From assembly GCA_032207245.1 (NCBI GenBank), contig CM063500.1, positions 80,394,786-80,458,785 on the forward strand: a DNA stretch of 64,000 bases, written 5' to 3'. The notes below the pieces were generated by a model. It did not search any database. It saw only the letters and a list, made by a program, of their open reading frames with translations, and had not been told where the DNA came from. Source of the stretch: Pardosa pseudoannulata (taxonomy: Eukaryota > Arthropoda > Arachnida > Araneae > Lycosidae). The translations under genes were made by a program, and so were the position numbers. Below are positions 25,010 to 37,000 of the stretch, in pieces. Positions within the stretch are counted from its first letter, which is position 1. Every line of letters starts with the position of its first letter.

Positions 25010-25780
25010 CAGACATGCCAACTACTCCGGAGAAAAGAGAAAAATGGATAACTTTGGTAACTCCTCAGATTGCTCCAGAAAAGAACAAAGCTTTTGAACA
25101 GCTAAAAGATTACAATTCAGCAAAGTTTTGCAAAAGATGATACTGAATATTACTCTTTTCACACAGTAATGCTTCATGTTAAAGAGTTTTCAGTACTGTT
25201 CCGAAAAACCAAACTGAATTTAAGTCAAATATGAGTAGACAAACTTTAGAATACCTAATGATAGAAAAATGGAAATACTTTAATCAGGGTCAATGCTGCT
25301 ACAAGAAGAAACACTCTTCTGAAAAATAAGTTGTTAAAGCTAAAAAAGCTACTCATATATTTTTAAACGCATAAATGTTAATTTATCTTTTACAATTTAC
25401 TGCTGTGTAAATATTTTAAATTTAATTTTAATTCAGAAACCAATAAGATATGTATTCAGGGTTCCCATTCTTTTTCCAGAACAAAAATTAAGGCCCTTTT
25501 AAGGACCAAAATTACTTTTTATAAGGACCTACTTGAAATACAAGGCATAAACCCTATTTCCTGAGGAATATATTTTAGCTATGCAAATCATGATTTAAGT
25601 TGTTAAAGCTAAAAAAGCTACTCATACCTTTTACAATTTACTACTCTGTAAATATTTTAAGTCTAATTATAATTTCGAAACCAATAAGTTATGTTCTTAT
25701 GTATAATCTGTAAGTAGCATATTAAAATTTCAAACTACACTTTTGCTCCTGACACAAGAGCCTGAGTGTTGGCATGTCTG
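25010..25780. mobile_element. TA-flanked inverted-repeat element (Tc1/mariner-like)
   Basis: The ends are cagacatgccaac and gttggcatgtctg, a perfect 13-bp inverted repeat, each flanked by TA. A fragment of a second family, tcagggttcccattctttt onward, is nested at 25459-25600. No transposase is readable. Confidence 0.62.
25459..25600. mobile_element. Fragment of the CAGGGTTCCC hAT-like family
   Basis: It shares aaaaattaagg, ttataaggacctacttgaaa and ataaaccctat with 31653-31860 and 47739-48446. It is truncated and nested in the TA-flanked element. Confidence 0.6.
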
Positions 25781-27407
25781 TATAAGCTTTGAATGCCAAT
25801 TTTCTGACATGAAGCACGGTTCCCATTTTCTGTTGCATACTTCACCACTCAAATTTAAGTGCTGCAATACAACTAGGTCTCTCTTCCATCTAACTTGCAT
25901 ATATTCATAAAAGTCTTATGGAATGAAGATAATACTATCCCTTGTATAACACCGCTTAAAAAAAATGGTGTACAGGGTCTTGAATTTCTACTACCATGGT
26001 TATCTTAAAGTAGCAAAAATGCACCCAATGACCCCCAAACAACTGATAACAAACCTGAAGGACTTTAAGAATGGAGTTTCCTTTGGATTACAATTTTAAA
26101 AAGTATGGAAACTTGAGTCATTCGTCATACAGTTGATTTGCAAGTCATTGGTTTTAAGTGCACAAAGATATTTTTCTCTCTTTTTATTGTTAAAAACAGG
26201 ATCTGTGTGATATGTGAATACATATTATACATGAGTAAGTGCAGCATTAACATTATGCATAGGATAGCTTTCAATCTAGTCAATATTTTTCTACAAAATT
26301 TACAGAATATTTATAATATATTAGTATCTACAATCCAAACACATTTTTTCATGATTTCCCATAAAAGCATTGTTTAACTAGTGCAAACATGCTAAAATTT
26401 GTACAAAACTATACATTAAAATTAGACACAAATTTCAAAAACAAATTAATTTTGGTAGTAGTTAAACATATTAATGAAATGTATGTATATACAACAATTT
26501 TTGATTGACAGTAAACACTTTAGGAAGAACTTTGCAACCAAACTATGATTATAAAAACTTCATACTGCAAAAATTATCTATTTAACATGCTAACTAAAAA
26601 TGCCCTGTAATTGTATGCATACAAAAAAGTTATAAATTAAGAGATATTGGCTTGTTGTGTAGGGCTTTATGGAACTTAAGCCTGAAATAATATGTGCGAA
26701 ATACAAATTGGTAAAGCTAAGTACTATAAAAAGTTTTTAAATGGTAAGGCTTAGCAAAAAACAAAAGGTGAGGAAAAAGCATTAGAAAATCAAGTATGGG
26801 GAAATTGCCAATAGGTTATAAAAGGATTACATGAAAACTAAAGGTAGAGTTGTGGAAACAATCTTAATGATTAATAGAAAACAGAAAGCTAGGTAATAAA
26901 AATTATAAAAATAAAATTTATGTGAAATACACAGATATAAAATCTTACATTTTATGTAATTCATTTGCTCTGACTTTTTTTACGAACAGTATGTTCCTTA
27001 ATAGAAAATATTGGTAGTTAAATAGAAATTTCTATTAACCCTTTAAAGACAGGTACATTATATTTCTCAATTCCTTTTAAATTAATTCAAGGGACATTAT
27101 AAAATTTAGATGGAAAGTTAATAGTTTTTTTTTGGTACCATTACATATAGCACAATAATTAACTGGAAAAAACTAAGTACATGCCATGAGCAAAGATACA
27201 ATCTAACAGGCCATACTTTTAATCGGAAATTACTAATTTTTAAACTGTCAATAGTTTAGAAAATACTTGAGCTCCAAAATTAACCATTAGAAGAACATAA
27301 CACCTGAAATCTGTAAACAGAATCACATGTACATATGGGCTACAGAAATATTTAAAACCAAAGTTTTTCAGAACAACAAAATTATTTATAAACAAAAACT
27401 TAAGACA
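25781..27407. other. AT-rich gap, nothing recognised
   Basis: A 79-residue frame at 26138-26377 lacks family motifs and coding-like composition. No RNA gene was seen. Confidence 0.4.
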
Positions 27408-27411
27408 TTAA

Positions 27412-27939
27412 AGGCAGGAGTTGTAGTACTATGATTTATCTCGACAGTACCTTAAAGGCGGGAGTCGTAGTAACACGATTACGCAATCCATGCACCACTT
27501 TACAATTTTATTTAGTACATTTTGTGGTTTGAAGCTGTTCGGTTGTTCAAATTGTACTTATGATAAATTTTGAATTCCTTCAATATGGTTTCATGCGAAA
27601 ATAATTATATATATGCAGATGATTTGTCATAAAAAAAGAAAGTTGACTTGCTTCAAATGCGAGTTTTGCAACGCACCTCTTCACTGTGGCGAGTGTTAAC
27701 GACATTACAATACTCATAAAAAAATACTAGGTTCCTCTCTTAAATATGTACTTTAAAACATTTTTTTGTAATTAGTGTTTAGTTCTTTTTAATATTTCTT
27801 GTAGTATTAATAATTTAAATAAACTTTTTTAAGTCTAAATTTTTTTATGATTACACAAAATATTGCCCGCTCTAGGACGAAAAACGAGGCTGGGCGGTCG
27901 CCGCATTACCTAGCATACTTTCATCAAGATCTCCTGCCT
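27412..27939. mobile_element. TTAA-flanked inverted-repeat element with doubled left end
   Basis: TTAA lies at 27408-27411 and 27940-27943. The ends are aggcaggag and ctcctgcct. A second terminus, TTAA plus aggcgggagtcgtagta, sits 44 bp inside the left end, at 27452. The right interior has a short GC-rich stretch with gggcggtcgccgc. No transposase is readable. Confidence 0.68.
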
Positions 27940-27989
27940 TTAATGTGTTAATAAGGCCTACTCTTACACACAAGGACACTAATATAGAA

Positions 27990-28376
27990 AGATAAAAGAG
28001 ACTCTTGCAATACTTGAGAGAAGAATCTTAAGCAACATTATTGGTGGTATGAAAGCTAATAACACAGGGAAAAGAATTAATTCGAAACGAGACAAAATTC
28101 ATAGAGGCCCAGATATTATCAAATTAACAGCAATTCAGAAACTGATATTGAAATGTGCTGGGTACCTTATTAAAATGGATGAACAGAATTACCAAGAAAG
28201 TTCTCTTGGCCAAACCTTGGATACCCGTAAAAAGAGGAAGACTCAAACTTGATGAAGTGACTGCCTTGAAAACTAACTCAAAATCTTGAATAACAAACTG
28301 GAAAACTGGTCCAAAACAGAATAATATGGACTTGAAATCTGATGAAATGATAAAAAAAAAAAAAAAACATTCAAGG
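27990..28376 (+). pseudogene. Non-LTR retrotransposon 3' tail
   Basis: The frame reads ERRILSNIIGGMKAN, then RDKIHRGPDIIKLTAIQKL, then KCAGYLIKMDEQNYQ. This resembles the end of the reverse-transcriptase polyprotein of RTE/Jockey-like elements, where an I-x-R-L-x-W-x-GH-x-x-RM core is usual. A poly(A) run follows at about 28350, as expected for the 3' end. The copy is 5'-truncated. It carries changes such as CAGYLIKM for the usual LGHVxRM. Confidence 0.6.
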
Positions 28377-28776
28377 CTATTGTGCCAGTGAAGATGTAGC
28401 TCTATGTATCTTATAATACAACTGAGAACATTCATCTTCATTTGGATGAAATATTTTTATTTTAGAAATAAAAGCAAAATTCCTGGAAACAAGTCATGTA
28501 AACACATCTGATTTTTTAACGGCATTAGATGGTATATACATATATATGCAACTTTGATGCATCTATTTATATATGTAATGATAATAAAAAAGCATTATGA
28601 TTCATTTAGCTCTAATTTCAAATTTAAATTTTTAACTGTAATTCAATAAAATGAATTCAGATAAACATCGCTAACTTGCATAAAACTTAGACTTGGCATG
28701 CAAAATGGCACAGGTGTAGTTCACTCTCCAGTACTATGTCAGATCATCCCATTTATTAAGGAGCCTGAATATTGGA

Positions 28777-28953
28777 GGTTTGGTTTTGGAGCACTATGGT
28801 TTACTTTTTGCAATACGAGGGCTAATGAGACTGGGACCTACTGCTTAAAGCCGATTCCGAATGGCTACAAACATCCATGCCATAGTGGGATTCGAACCCA
28901 CAAACTCTGGTTCCGAAGGCCAGCACTCTAACCATTCGACCATGGTTCGGCCC
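28777..28953 (-). repeat. tRNA-derived SINE, family 1, full copy
   Basis: The minus strand starts with a tRNA-like head. The A-box region is atggtcgaatggttagagtg and the B box is ggttcgaatccc (28887-28898), followed by a body ending in ccaaaaccaaacc. Related copies lie at 42394-42522 and 63719-63893. The body attached to the head argues against a working tRNA gene. Confidence 0.82.
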
Positions 28954-30629
28954 ATTTCTTAAGGAGTCTATATATTGGGTCCCCCAGGTCTTTGAGAACC
29001 CTTCCCTTCTCTTTTTACATCTGTATAGTTGCATCTGGATCATGACCTACATAGCACATCTGTTAATTAAAATGACTCTTTTCTTGTAGGAATAATAAAA
29101 GTAATTTTGCCCTGACTGTTTAAGAGTAATTACTGCTATGCTATGTGGAATTTATATCTTTAATGGATACAAAATTTTAAATCTATCTTCCAGTTTTCCA
29201 CTAGTGTGTGTGTGTGTAAAGGTTTGCATTAATACATATATATTAAAAATTTTTTATTTTGTGATGTAGGGCAGATAATTTGTGGTTTTATTCTTCCTTT
29301 TTTTGTCTTTTTATAGCAATGAGATATTGTTTATTATTTAGAGCAGTGATCCACACCTCACGAATCACAAACTACTAGTAGCTTATGAGGAGATTTTCAG
29401 TAGATTACACAATCGCAAATTGGATATTTTTTTAAAAATTATTTTAAATTCATTTAACTAAAAAATTTTATTTTTCAAAAGCTCACAAAGGTAAGTGAGG
29501 AAAGCAAAACTAAACTGAAACCTATTCTAATGATTCAACACTAGTCATTTAGCCACAAAATTGCCAACAAATATAAACTCTTAATAACTCCAATAGATCT
29601 ATAAATGAAACAGTAGCTCATGGTCTTGGATAAGCTTGATGAACCTTAATTAAGAGAAATACTTTTAGTACTTTAAAATTTCAGACATGATTCTTGAGTA
29701 AATGAAACTGTCTTGTGGTTTAATTAATTTGAGAGAAATAAAAATAGTCTAATTTCGAAATGCATTTTAGCACTGAAAAACCTTGGCTATATTGTTATTC
29801 TCAACAATCACTTTGCAAAATATTTTTCTCAAACTCCTGTATAAAACAAAAATTTAAAACCACCTGCATGCTAGGAAAAAAAAAATTCAACGTCAAGAAT
29901 TTTATTTGAAAATTTATTGATAACCACCTGAGTGTATCTCTTTTAATGTACTATAAATTAGAACATTTTAACCACAAATTTAATCTAAATTTAATTTTCT
30001 TATCCAAAGTTAAGCTTAGTATTTAGGAAGCAGACTGGTGATAGATGTAGCTATCACGAAAGGGTTAATAAATAACTAAACTAATATAAAAATGAATATA
30101 TGGAAACATCTTTTAAACCATTCAGATACTTTAATAGAGTAGAAATATAATTCTTCTAATAACAACCGCTCATTTTAATAGCACTATTTTATAATAAAAT
30201 TTTCTATTTTTATAAAGACTATTGAATACTTGGATGTAAACAACAGCATTGTAATATCTCCCTGAAAAACTCTTCAGTAATAATTTTTCCTTGAAGAAAT
30301 TTTAAAGTATTCCTAACAACTAAATTTTAGTTTTATTATATAAATAAATCATTATATATTAAAAAGATATTTATTCCCATTCACAACAGAACCTTTTCAT
30401 TTCCCTATTATATTAATTTTCAATCACTTCAAATTATTGAAACTAAGCAGCTTAGCACAGAATTATATTAATAAATAGCGACACAAAAGGCTACTTTAAA
30501 ACTTGATTTCGTTTAATTACTTAGTTAATTTAATATGCTATAAGCTTAGTTATCTTACATTTAAAGGGAGTAAATCAGAGAGATATTACAGAGGATTTCT
30601 CTATCAGAGGTACAGAAACATAAATATAA
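28954..30629. other. AT-rich gap downstream of the GCN1-like gene
   Basis: No gene recognised. It contains fragments that may be TTAA-type element ends (ctttcgtgatag-like sequence beside TTAA near 30050-30070). Confidence 0.4.
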
Positions 30630-30635
30630 TTTATT
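30630..30635 (-). terminator. Candidate poly(A) signal of the GCN1-like gene
   Basis: tttatt on the plus strand is AATAAA on the minus strand, about 300 nt after the stop codon. It is the first canonical hexamer met downstream of the stop. Confidence 0.4.
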
Positions 30636-30935
30636 GTATAAAAATATATCACAATGATGCTTTAAAACAATAAAATACTTAATGAGAAAAATTTACAATG
30701 AAGCAATGAATGGTTATTCAGGTGTATGAGACATTTACAGTGCTTATATGGAATGTAAATTACAGAGCTATACAAAATGCATAAAATTACAAAATAAATA
30801 TATAACATTATTAAAATATTTTACAGAATTGCTTAAAAACACTAACAATGAAATATTAAAATCACTCAGTGGTACACAAATAGAATATATATATTATATC
30901 TGTGTTCAAGTTGGTAACTTACGATGAAATTAAAA

Positions 30936-31082
30936 CTACATGAAATGAATTTGCTGTTTTATATTAGTAAAATCCAAATCTTCTTCTTCAGGTATCGGCT
31001 GCAAAGAGAGTTCTTTCAAATCTCTTAAAACACTCAATTCAAAAGACTCTCGAAGTTTAGTATTTAAGGTGTTCATATATTC
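30936..31082 (-). CDS. GCN1: GCN1-like exon 13 (C-terminus, stop)
   Basis: Residues 628-675. It begins EYMNTLNTKL after acceptor cattag and ends QQIHFM then TAG. The segment LSVLRDLKELSLQ corresponds to the family's LNEVNRRSLKKLA ending, followed by an acidic tail (PEEEDLD). Confidence 0.85.
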   Translation of the reverse strand, partial: EYMNTLNTKLRESFELSVLRDLKELSLQPIPEEEDLDFTNIKQQIHFM

Positions 31083-33953
31083 CTAATGAAAGGAAAATTT
31101 AAAATAGTATATTAACGATTTGAATTTTTATCACAAAAACAGATTTACAAATAATACAAATAGTAATTCAAAAATATTATACTGGTAATTTCTCTATTTT
31201 CACATAGTAAAAATTCATGTGTTAATCTTGTACTTCACACAATGCTGGCATGATGAAGGGAGAAACAGGTTATTGTAACACTCCCATAAAAAATGCTGTA
31301 TACACATATATCAGGGATAAAATAAAAAGGTGCTAAACACTATAACAACTAAACTGGTTGAAATTTTAATATGCTGTTTTTAGATAACATAGCAAGATCT
31401 AGGGATGCAAATGTACGCCACAGTTATGCACCTGTGTTTGTACAGGATGTGAACAAATGTATGTTCTGTCCAATTGATGTGATAGTCCGATACTAAACCA
31501 GACCATATGGTTTTTTTTCTTTTGTGATCGGCAAGTATATTTTTACAAATTTTAATACAATATACAGGGTAGTGCAGTAGATTCACTCAGAATGTTGCAA
31601 GTCTACAAAATGCCATCTTTTAAGTAAATGTTTTGATTTTGATGTTTATGCAGGGTACCCACTCTTATTCCAGAAGAAAAATTAAGGACCAAAGAAACTT
31701 TTTATAAGGACCTACTTGAAATACATGGAATTACGACATAAACCCTATATCCTTAGGAACATATATTAATAATTATGAACCAGACAAGGCATGTTCAATA
31801 AATGCCCTAATATATTTCAGAATTAAGTTTTAAAAATGTATAAAAATTAATTGCATTGTTATGTGAACGATTTTCTCACCTAACAGCTTTTTTACTTTCG
31901 TTTTTTGGAAGCCTTTGTAAGGGTACTAAATTCTCGTTTGGTGACTTATTTTTCTTGATCCAATAAATTATGTTTTTGATCCCTATTCGTTTGGAGGTTG
32001 AAGTAGTGCATTTTATCACTGCCAGGTACTTTGTAAAAACCAGGATTTTGACCTAATATAATGCAGAGGCAATTTCTCCTCCAAATACAGAATGACAACA
32101 TTCTTTAAAGTTGTTTCACAAAATGTAAACTTTTTTTATGCACAAATGGCATGTTGTAGGAAGCAGAAAAAGCACTGAATTTTAAACAAAGATTATTGTA
32201 AAAACTTATGATCTGAGGAAGTATTTTGCATTGAAATATTGAAAAATACCATCATCTCGTTCATTTTTGCAAGAAATTTCCTAAATAAGTCAAACAGTCC
32301 ATTTTGAAAAGACTATTTGAAATAGTTCAAAATTGTACAGACTTAAAACACAAATATGCAAAGTTACAATTAAATTAAAATCCATACAATAGAAAATCGA
32401 ATAGTACAAATTGGCAAAAAAGTAGAGTCATGTACAATCGATAGAAACATTAAGAAAATTAAGTTTAATTACCTGAACTATTTGCTCATCCTTATATAAA
32501 TTGAATACAGCCACCAAAGCATACTGGCAACTTTCTCTTAATCTAGAACTTCCTTTTTTCAAACCATATATGAGTTGATATACAAGAACTTGAACAACAC
32601 TCAATGGCAAAGTAACTTTCCTCGCAATGAAATTGATAGTTGATACAAAAGTTTGATTAACATCTTCTGAAGTATGATTCAGACTAGTCTAAAAAATAAA
32701 TATATTAATATAAATTTTATTAAATTTAGAAATATAAGAAGTAAGCAATAAATTCAACTAAAAAAAAGTCAAAAAAGGCAAATTATTTAAATTTTACTTT
32801 AACAGAAAATTTCAAGAAAATCAATTGATTTTAAGCACTTGGTCATATACATTTTTGTACATTTTATTCTTACTTAAACACATTGAAGAACTTGTATATA
32901 TACTCATCTAGTAAAAAAATATAAATCATGAAATTGTCAAGGAAAAACCAATCTCAAACTTTAATTAGATATTATAGGTTAGCAGATTACATAATAATAA
33001 ATCAAATTGATATAAAAATACAAAAAAATTATTAATTATAACAAATGCATATTTATAATTCAATATGATATAACCTAGAATATTTTAAAGTTCTTTGAAA
33101 TATTTTAAATAATTATAAAAAGTATTTTACCTTTGAAGTAAAAGTGATTAATACATTACAGTAAATTCTGAAAAAGCCCACTTTGCCAGAAAGTTTTTCA
33201 AGTAAGCCCACTTGATTAAACCCTGGTGGGAATCTTCAGGGGCTCACTTAAGTGAACTTAGTGATAGTGTAATATTTTTTTCCATAATATTAATAAATAA
33301 AATAAAAGATTTATATTCAACATCTTTTATTACTTTTATCACTTGTTTATCCCACTTTTATTTGCTAATTTCTAGCAAAACACAAAATTCATGAGGCTTA
33401 TTCTTAGCTAACTCTTATTTGTATATTTAAATTCCAACATATATTGACATACAAGCAATATCATTTTTGTGCTGTGAATAAATTGTACTGCAAGTGTTAA
33501 TAATCCAGTTGAAGGTATGTTCTTCAACATACCTTATAAAACCTTGTATGCTACATTGATGGACTAAGTTGAATTATAATGCAGAATTTAAAATTGAAGT
33601 GTTTCTTATAAATATGAAATATATTTCTTAAAAATTTGAGAATAATTAATCCTCTGACAGACAGCATATATGTACGGACTCACTAAATACCTCTTCTATT
33701 GACATAAATGTATACTATGTCCTCCAATTTCTGATCTAGAATTGTAAAAATTGTTCTTTATATAGTAGGACATCTTTATATTTCCCTTATGCACAATTAG
33801 TTATGGGAAAGAAATCAGGAAGGTAAATGTGATTGAAAATACAAATAAATACTTTGTTTCAGGCTTTGACAGTCAGAGGGTTAATTGTAAAATACAGCTA
33901 ACTCTTGATATTTTGAAATCATAAGGACAGAAAGTACTGAGGTAACTACAGTT

Positions 33954-34014
<61 letters not shown>

Positions 34015-37000
34015 AATTTATTATATTGATGTAAATTCAGGAATTAGGTAAAACTTTAAGATAAGCAAAAATTTGACATAAAAAACGTGATATTGAGAGT
34101 TGACAGTATTTATTTTTAATTTCTTTGCAAGTAGCCCATAGGTTCTAGACTGCCTTAACTACTCCAACTACTTTGAAACTGCTACCAGGCTTCTGAGCTT
34201 GCTGAAGATAGTACCATCCATTCTGAGTATGCTTTATGGGGTGTTTCTGGGAATGTTTAACTCATAGCAGTTATTTTCCTGTTATGTTCACAAACAGACA
34301 AAACAGTATTTCATCATTCTAGCTCATTGTATATTTCAGTTATGTTCTCACACAACATAATAAGCACAAAGTTGAGGAGAAAGAAAGAAAGAAAATATCA
34401 TGGTTTTCTTAAAATTTTCACACATATTGTGAGAATGCAACATTTCTCAGAAACAAGCTAAATTGGGATCCAACTGAAGTTATATCTGCTATATGTATTA
34501 TATATGGAAGCTGTAAGCGTTGTGTCCATCTCTGTTGGTGGTCAAGATGAGAATTTGTTAATGTGAACTTTTGTTCATTGTAAGATGCCGAACATTGCAA
34601 ACACTGTACAATTGAAAACAACAGTATTGTACCAGTAGTGGTCTTCTTGCCACACTAACTGTTGGAGGTGTCAAGCGTGTCATTTATCAAAGCACCAACG
34701 AAGAAAAATAATTATGCTTTATGTGACGAAGTCCGCCAGGTGACAAGGGCGATTCGGATACCCCAAAGACGAAGGTAAAAAAAAAAAGAGGAGGGGGGGG
34801 GAATCTCCCCTAAAACTGAGGTTTCCTGTTTAGAGAAGAAAGAAGCAGAAGGCACTCCTGGCTGAACTCTTAGAGTAATAAATAGGTGATCTAGATTGAT
34901 CCCCTCTTTGTCTGAAAGGTTGCATCCACAAATAGTTAATTTTTCTTAAAATGTTTTTCCTGTAAATAAATCAACTCTTGTTAAATTTTTAAAACATCTA
35001 AGGCTCTGGTTTTTTCATCATCAAGTCTGCTTCACAGCATGGGACCCATGCGAAATTATACCCAAAATGACTAGGGTGTGACTGACTACAGGAAGTAGAA
35101 ATATCTCAACCTCTCGGCAATCTTACAGAAACTATATATATGGAATCAGCTATATATATATATATAGATATATATATATATGCTTCCATATATAATATAC
35201 ATAATATTTCATATAATATATATGGAAGACTATAAATAACATATATAGGCTTCCATAAGGGGTGGGGTTTGTCATTTTTTTGCTGTTATAGAAGTAAAAA
35301 ATAAAATTTTAAGTATATGCTAACACAATTTTTCTATATGGATTCACTTAATGATGATTTTAACACTCTTTTAATTAGAGTAGCTAAAATCCGAAAGTTA
35401 TGTCTGTTTTCCATAATGAAAATATATTATAATTGAAATTTCTCATTAAAATAGTCTAAATGATTGTATATATAAATGCTGCATCTAAAAATGATAAAAC
35501 ATGTTTCTTAAACCTTGATTTGGGGTAAAAAATTATCTGTACAATTTAACATACATAAAGATTAAAAAACATTAATTATACTTAATAAAATGTAAAACTA
35601 CTGTTTTAATATGGAATAAATTTTTAATTACATTTTATAATTAGAGTGAATCTAGAATTGTAAATATTTTATCTTCTTTTAAAGGGGAAAAAACTAATAT
35701 GTTACAAAGGCTAGAATGAACAACACCAAAAGAAGAAAACTGTCTTTCCATTACAGAACATGAAGCCATGGCTGTTGTTATTTGGTAGATAAACTGGATT
35801 CCATCAGTCATAATCAGTCATTGTACCTACCCCTACTACATACTTTGTGATGAACAACCCCTAAATTCTTGGAAATCACATGCTATCTATTTACACTTAT
35901 TCACATATTGGTATTTCTGTGCTGACTGATTCTCAATTCTCCTGTCTTTGGAATATAGGTTTTATTAAAAGAAGTGAAAAAAGAAATGATTTAAATCAAT
36001 GATTTTTTTTTTAAATCAACTGATTTAAATCATGCCTACCCTGATTGAAACAAATATCCTTCAGATATAAATACAATATTTGATTGTTTTAGTGATCACT
36101 GATATAGTTATTTAAGTAGTTATAAATGTTCAACTGTTCTATTGTGAATTTATGTATAGTTTTAATAACTATAACAATACAAATGTATTGATTTAAATTT
36201 TTCCAAATAAAAGTATTAACAGCGCAGTCTGTTGAAATTAAATACACTTCTAATACATTCTACATAGTGTTTTGAGGTAGTCCAAACTGTTCTAAACTTT
36301 AGAAAATGACCTCACAATTTTGAAAGTAAAATTTTATGACAATTACTGTACTTTGTATACAAAAAAAGTTTTTTAAAAAATTATATATGACTTTATAAAT
36401 TATTACAGCTAAAATATTCTTTTTAAAATTTGATTCTTCTATAACCAAAATTTTACTATCAAGCAAATTTATTTTTATGAAGTTATAACATAACCAATAC
36501 ATCTTGGTTACATGTAAAAGGAACTTACATAACAAAAAACATCCAGAAAGAAACCAGGAACTTGTTCTTCATTTTGTAATTTAAATAGCATATAATATCC
36601 ACAGGCTTTCACACCATTTAAAACAACTTCTACCTATAAAAATAATAAAATTTAAAAATTAGGTTTAAGTACAGCATATACAATAAAACTCGTTTACAAC
36701 GAGCTCGGATTTAACGATTAAAGAATATTTGGTTGGATCAATGTTAAGTCTATGGAACAGAAGTCGTTTTTAAAGAGCAAGACCTGGTTTTAGAAAGCAA
36801 TATTTTTCTGTCTTGAAATCTTTTTTCTCATTCTTCTAGTCTTTCTGTTGTATCTTTTTCTTCTTCTCCGCGGTTTAATACTTTTGTAGGAAAAATTCCT
36901 CCAGCATTCCAATGTCAATAGGGAGGGTTCACAAATCCGGTGCAATTGAATTTTTGCCACCAAATTCTACATTTGTTATCCAGCCTATGGACCAAGGAGT

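Noticed and set aside
28822..28960. Functional tRNA gene on the minus strand
   Set aside because: A and B boxes are good, but the head is fused to a repeated body found at three sites, so it is a SINE.
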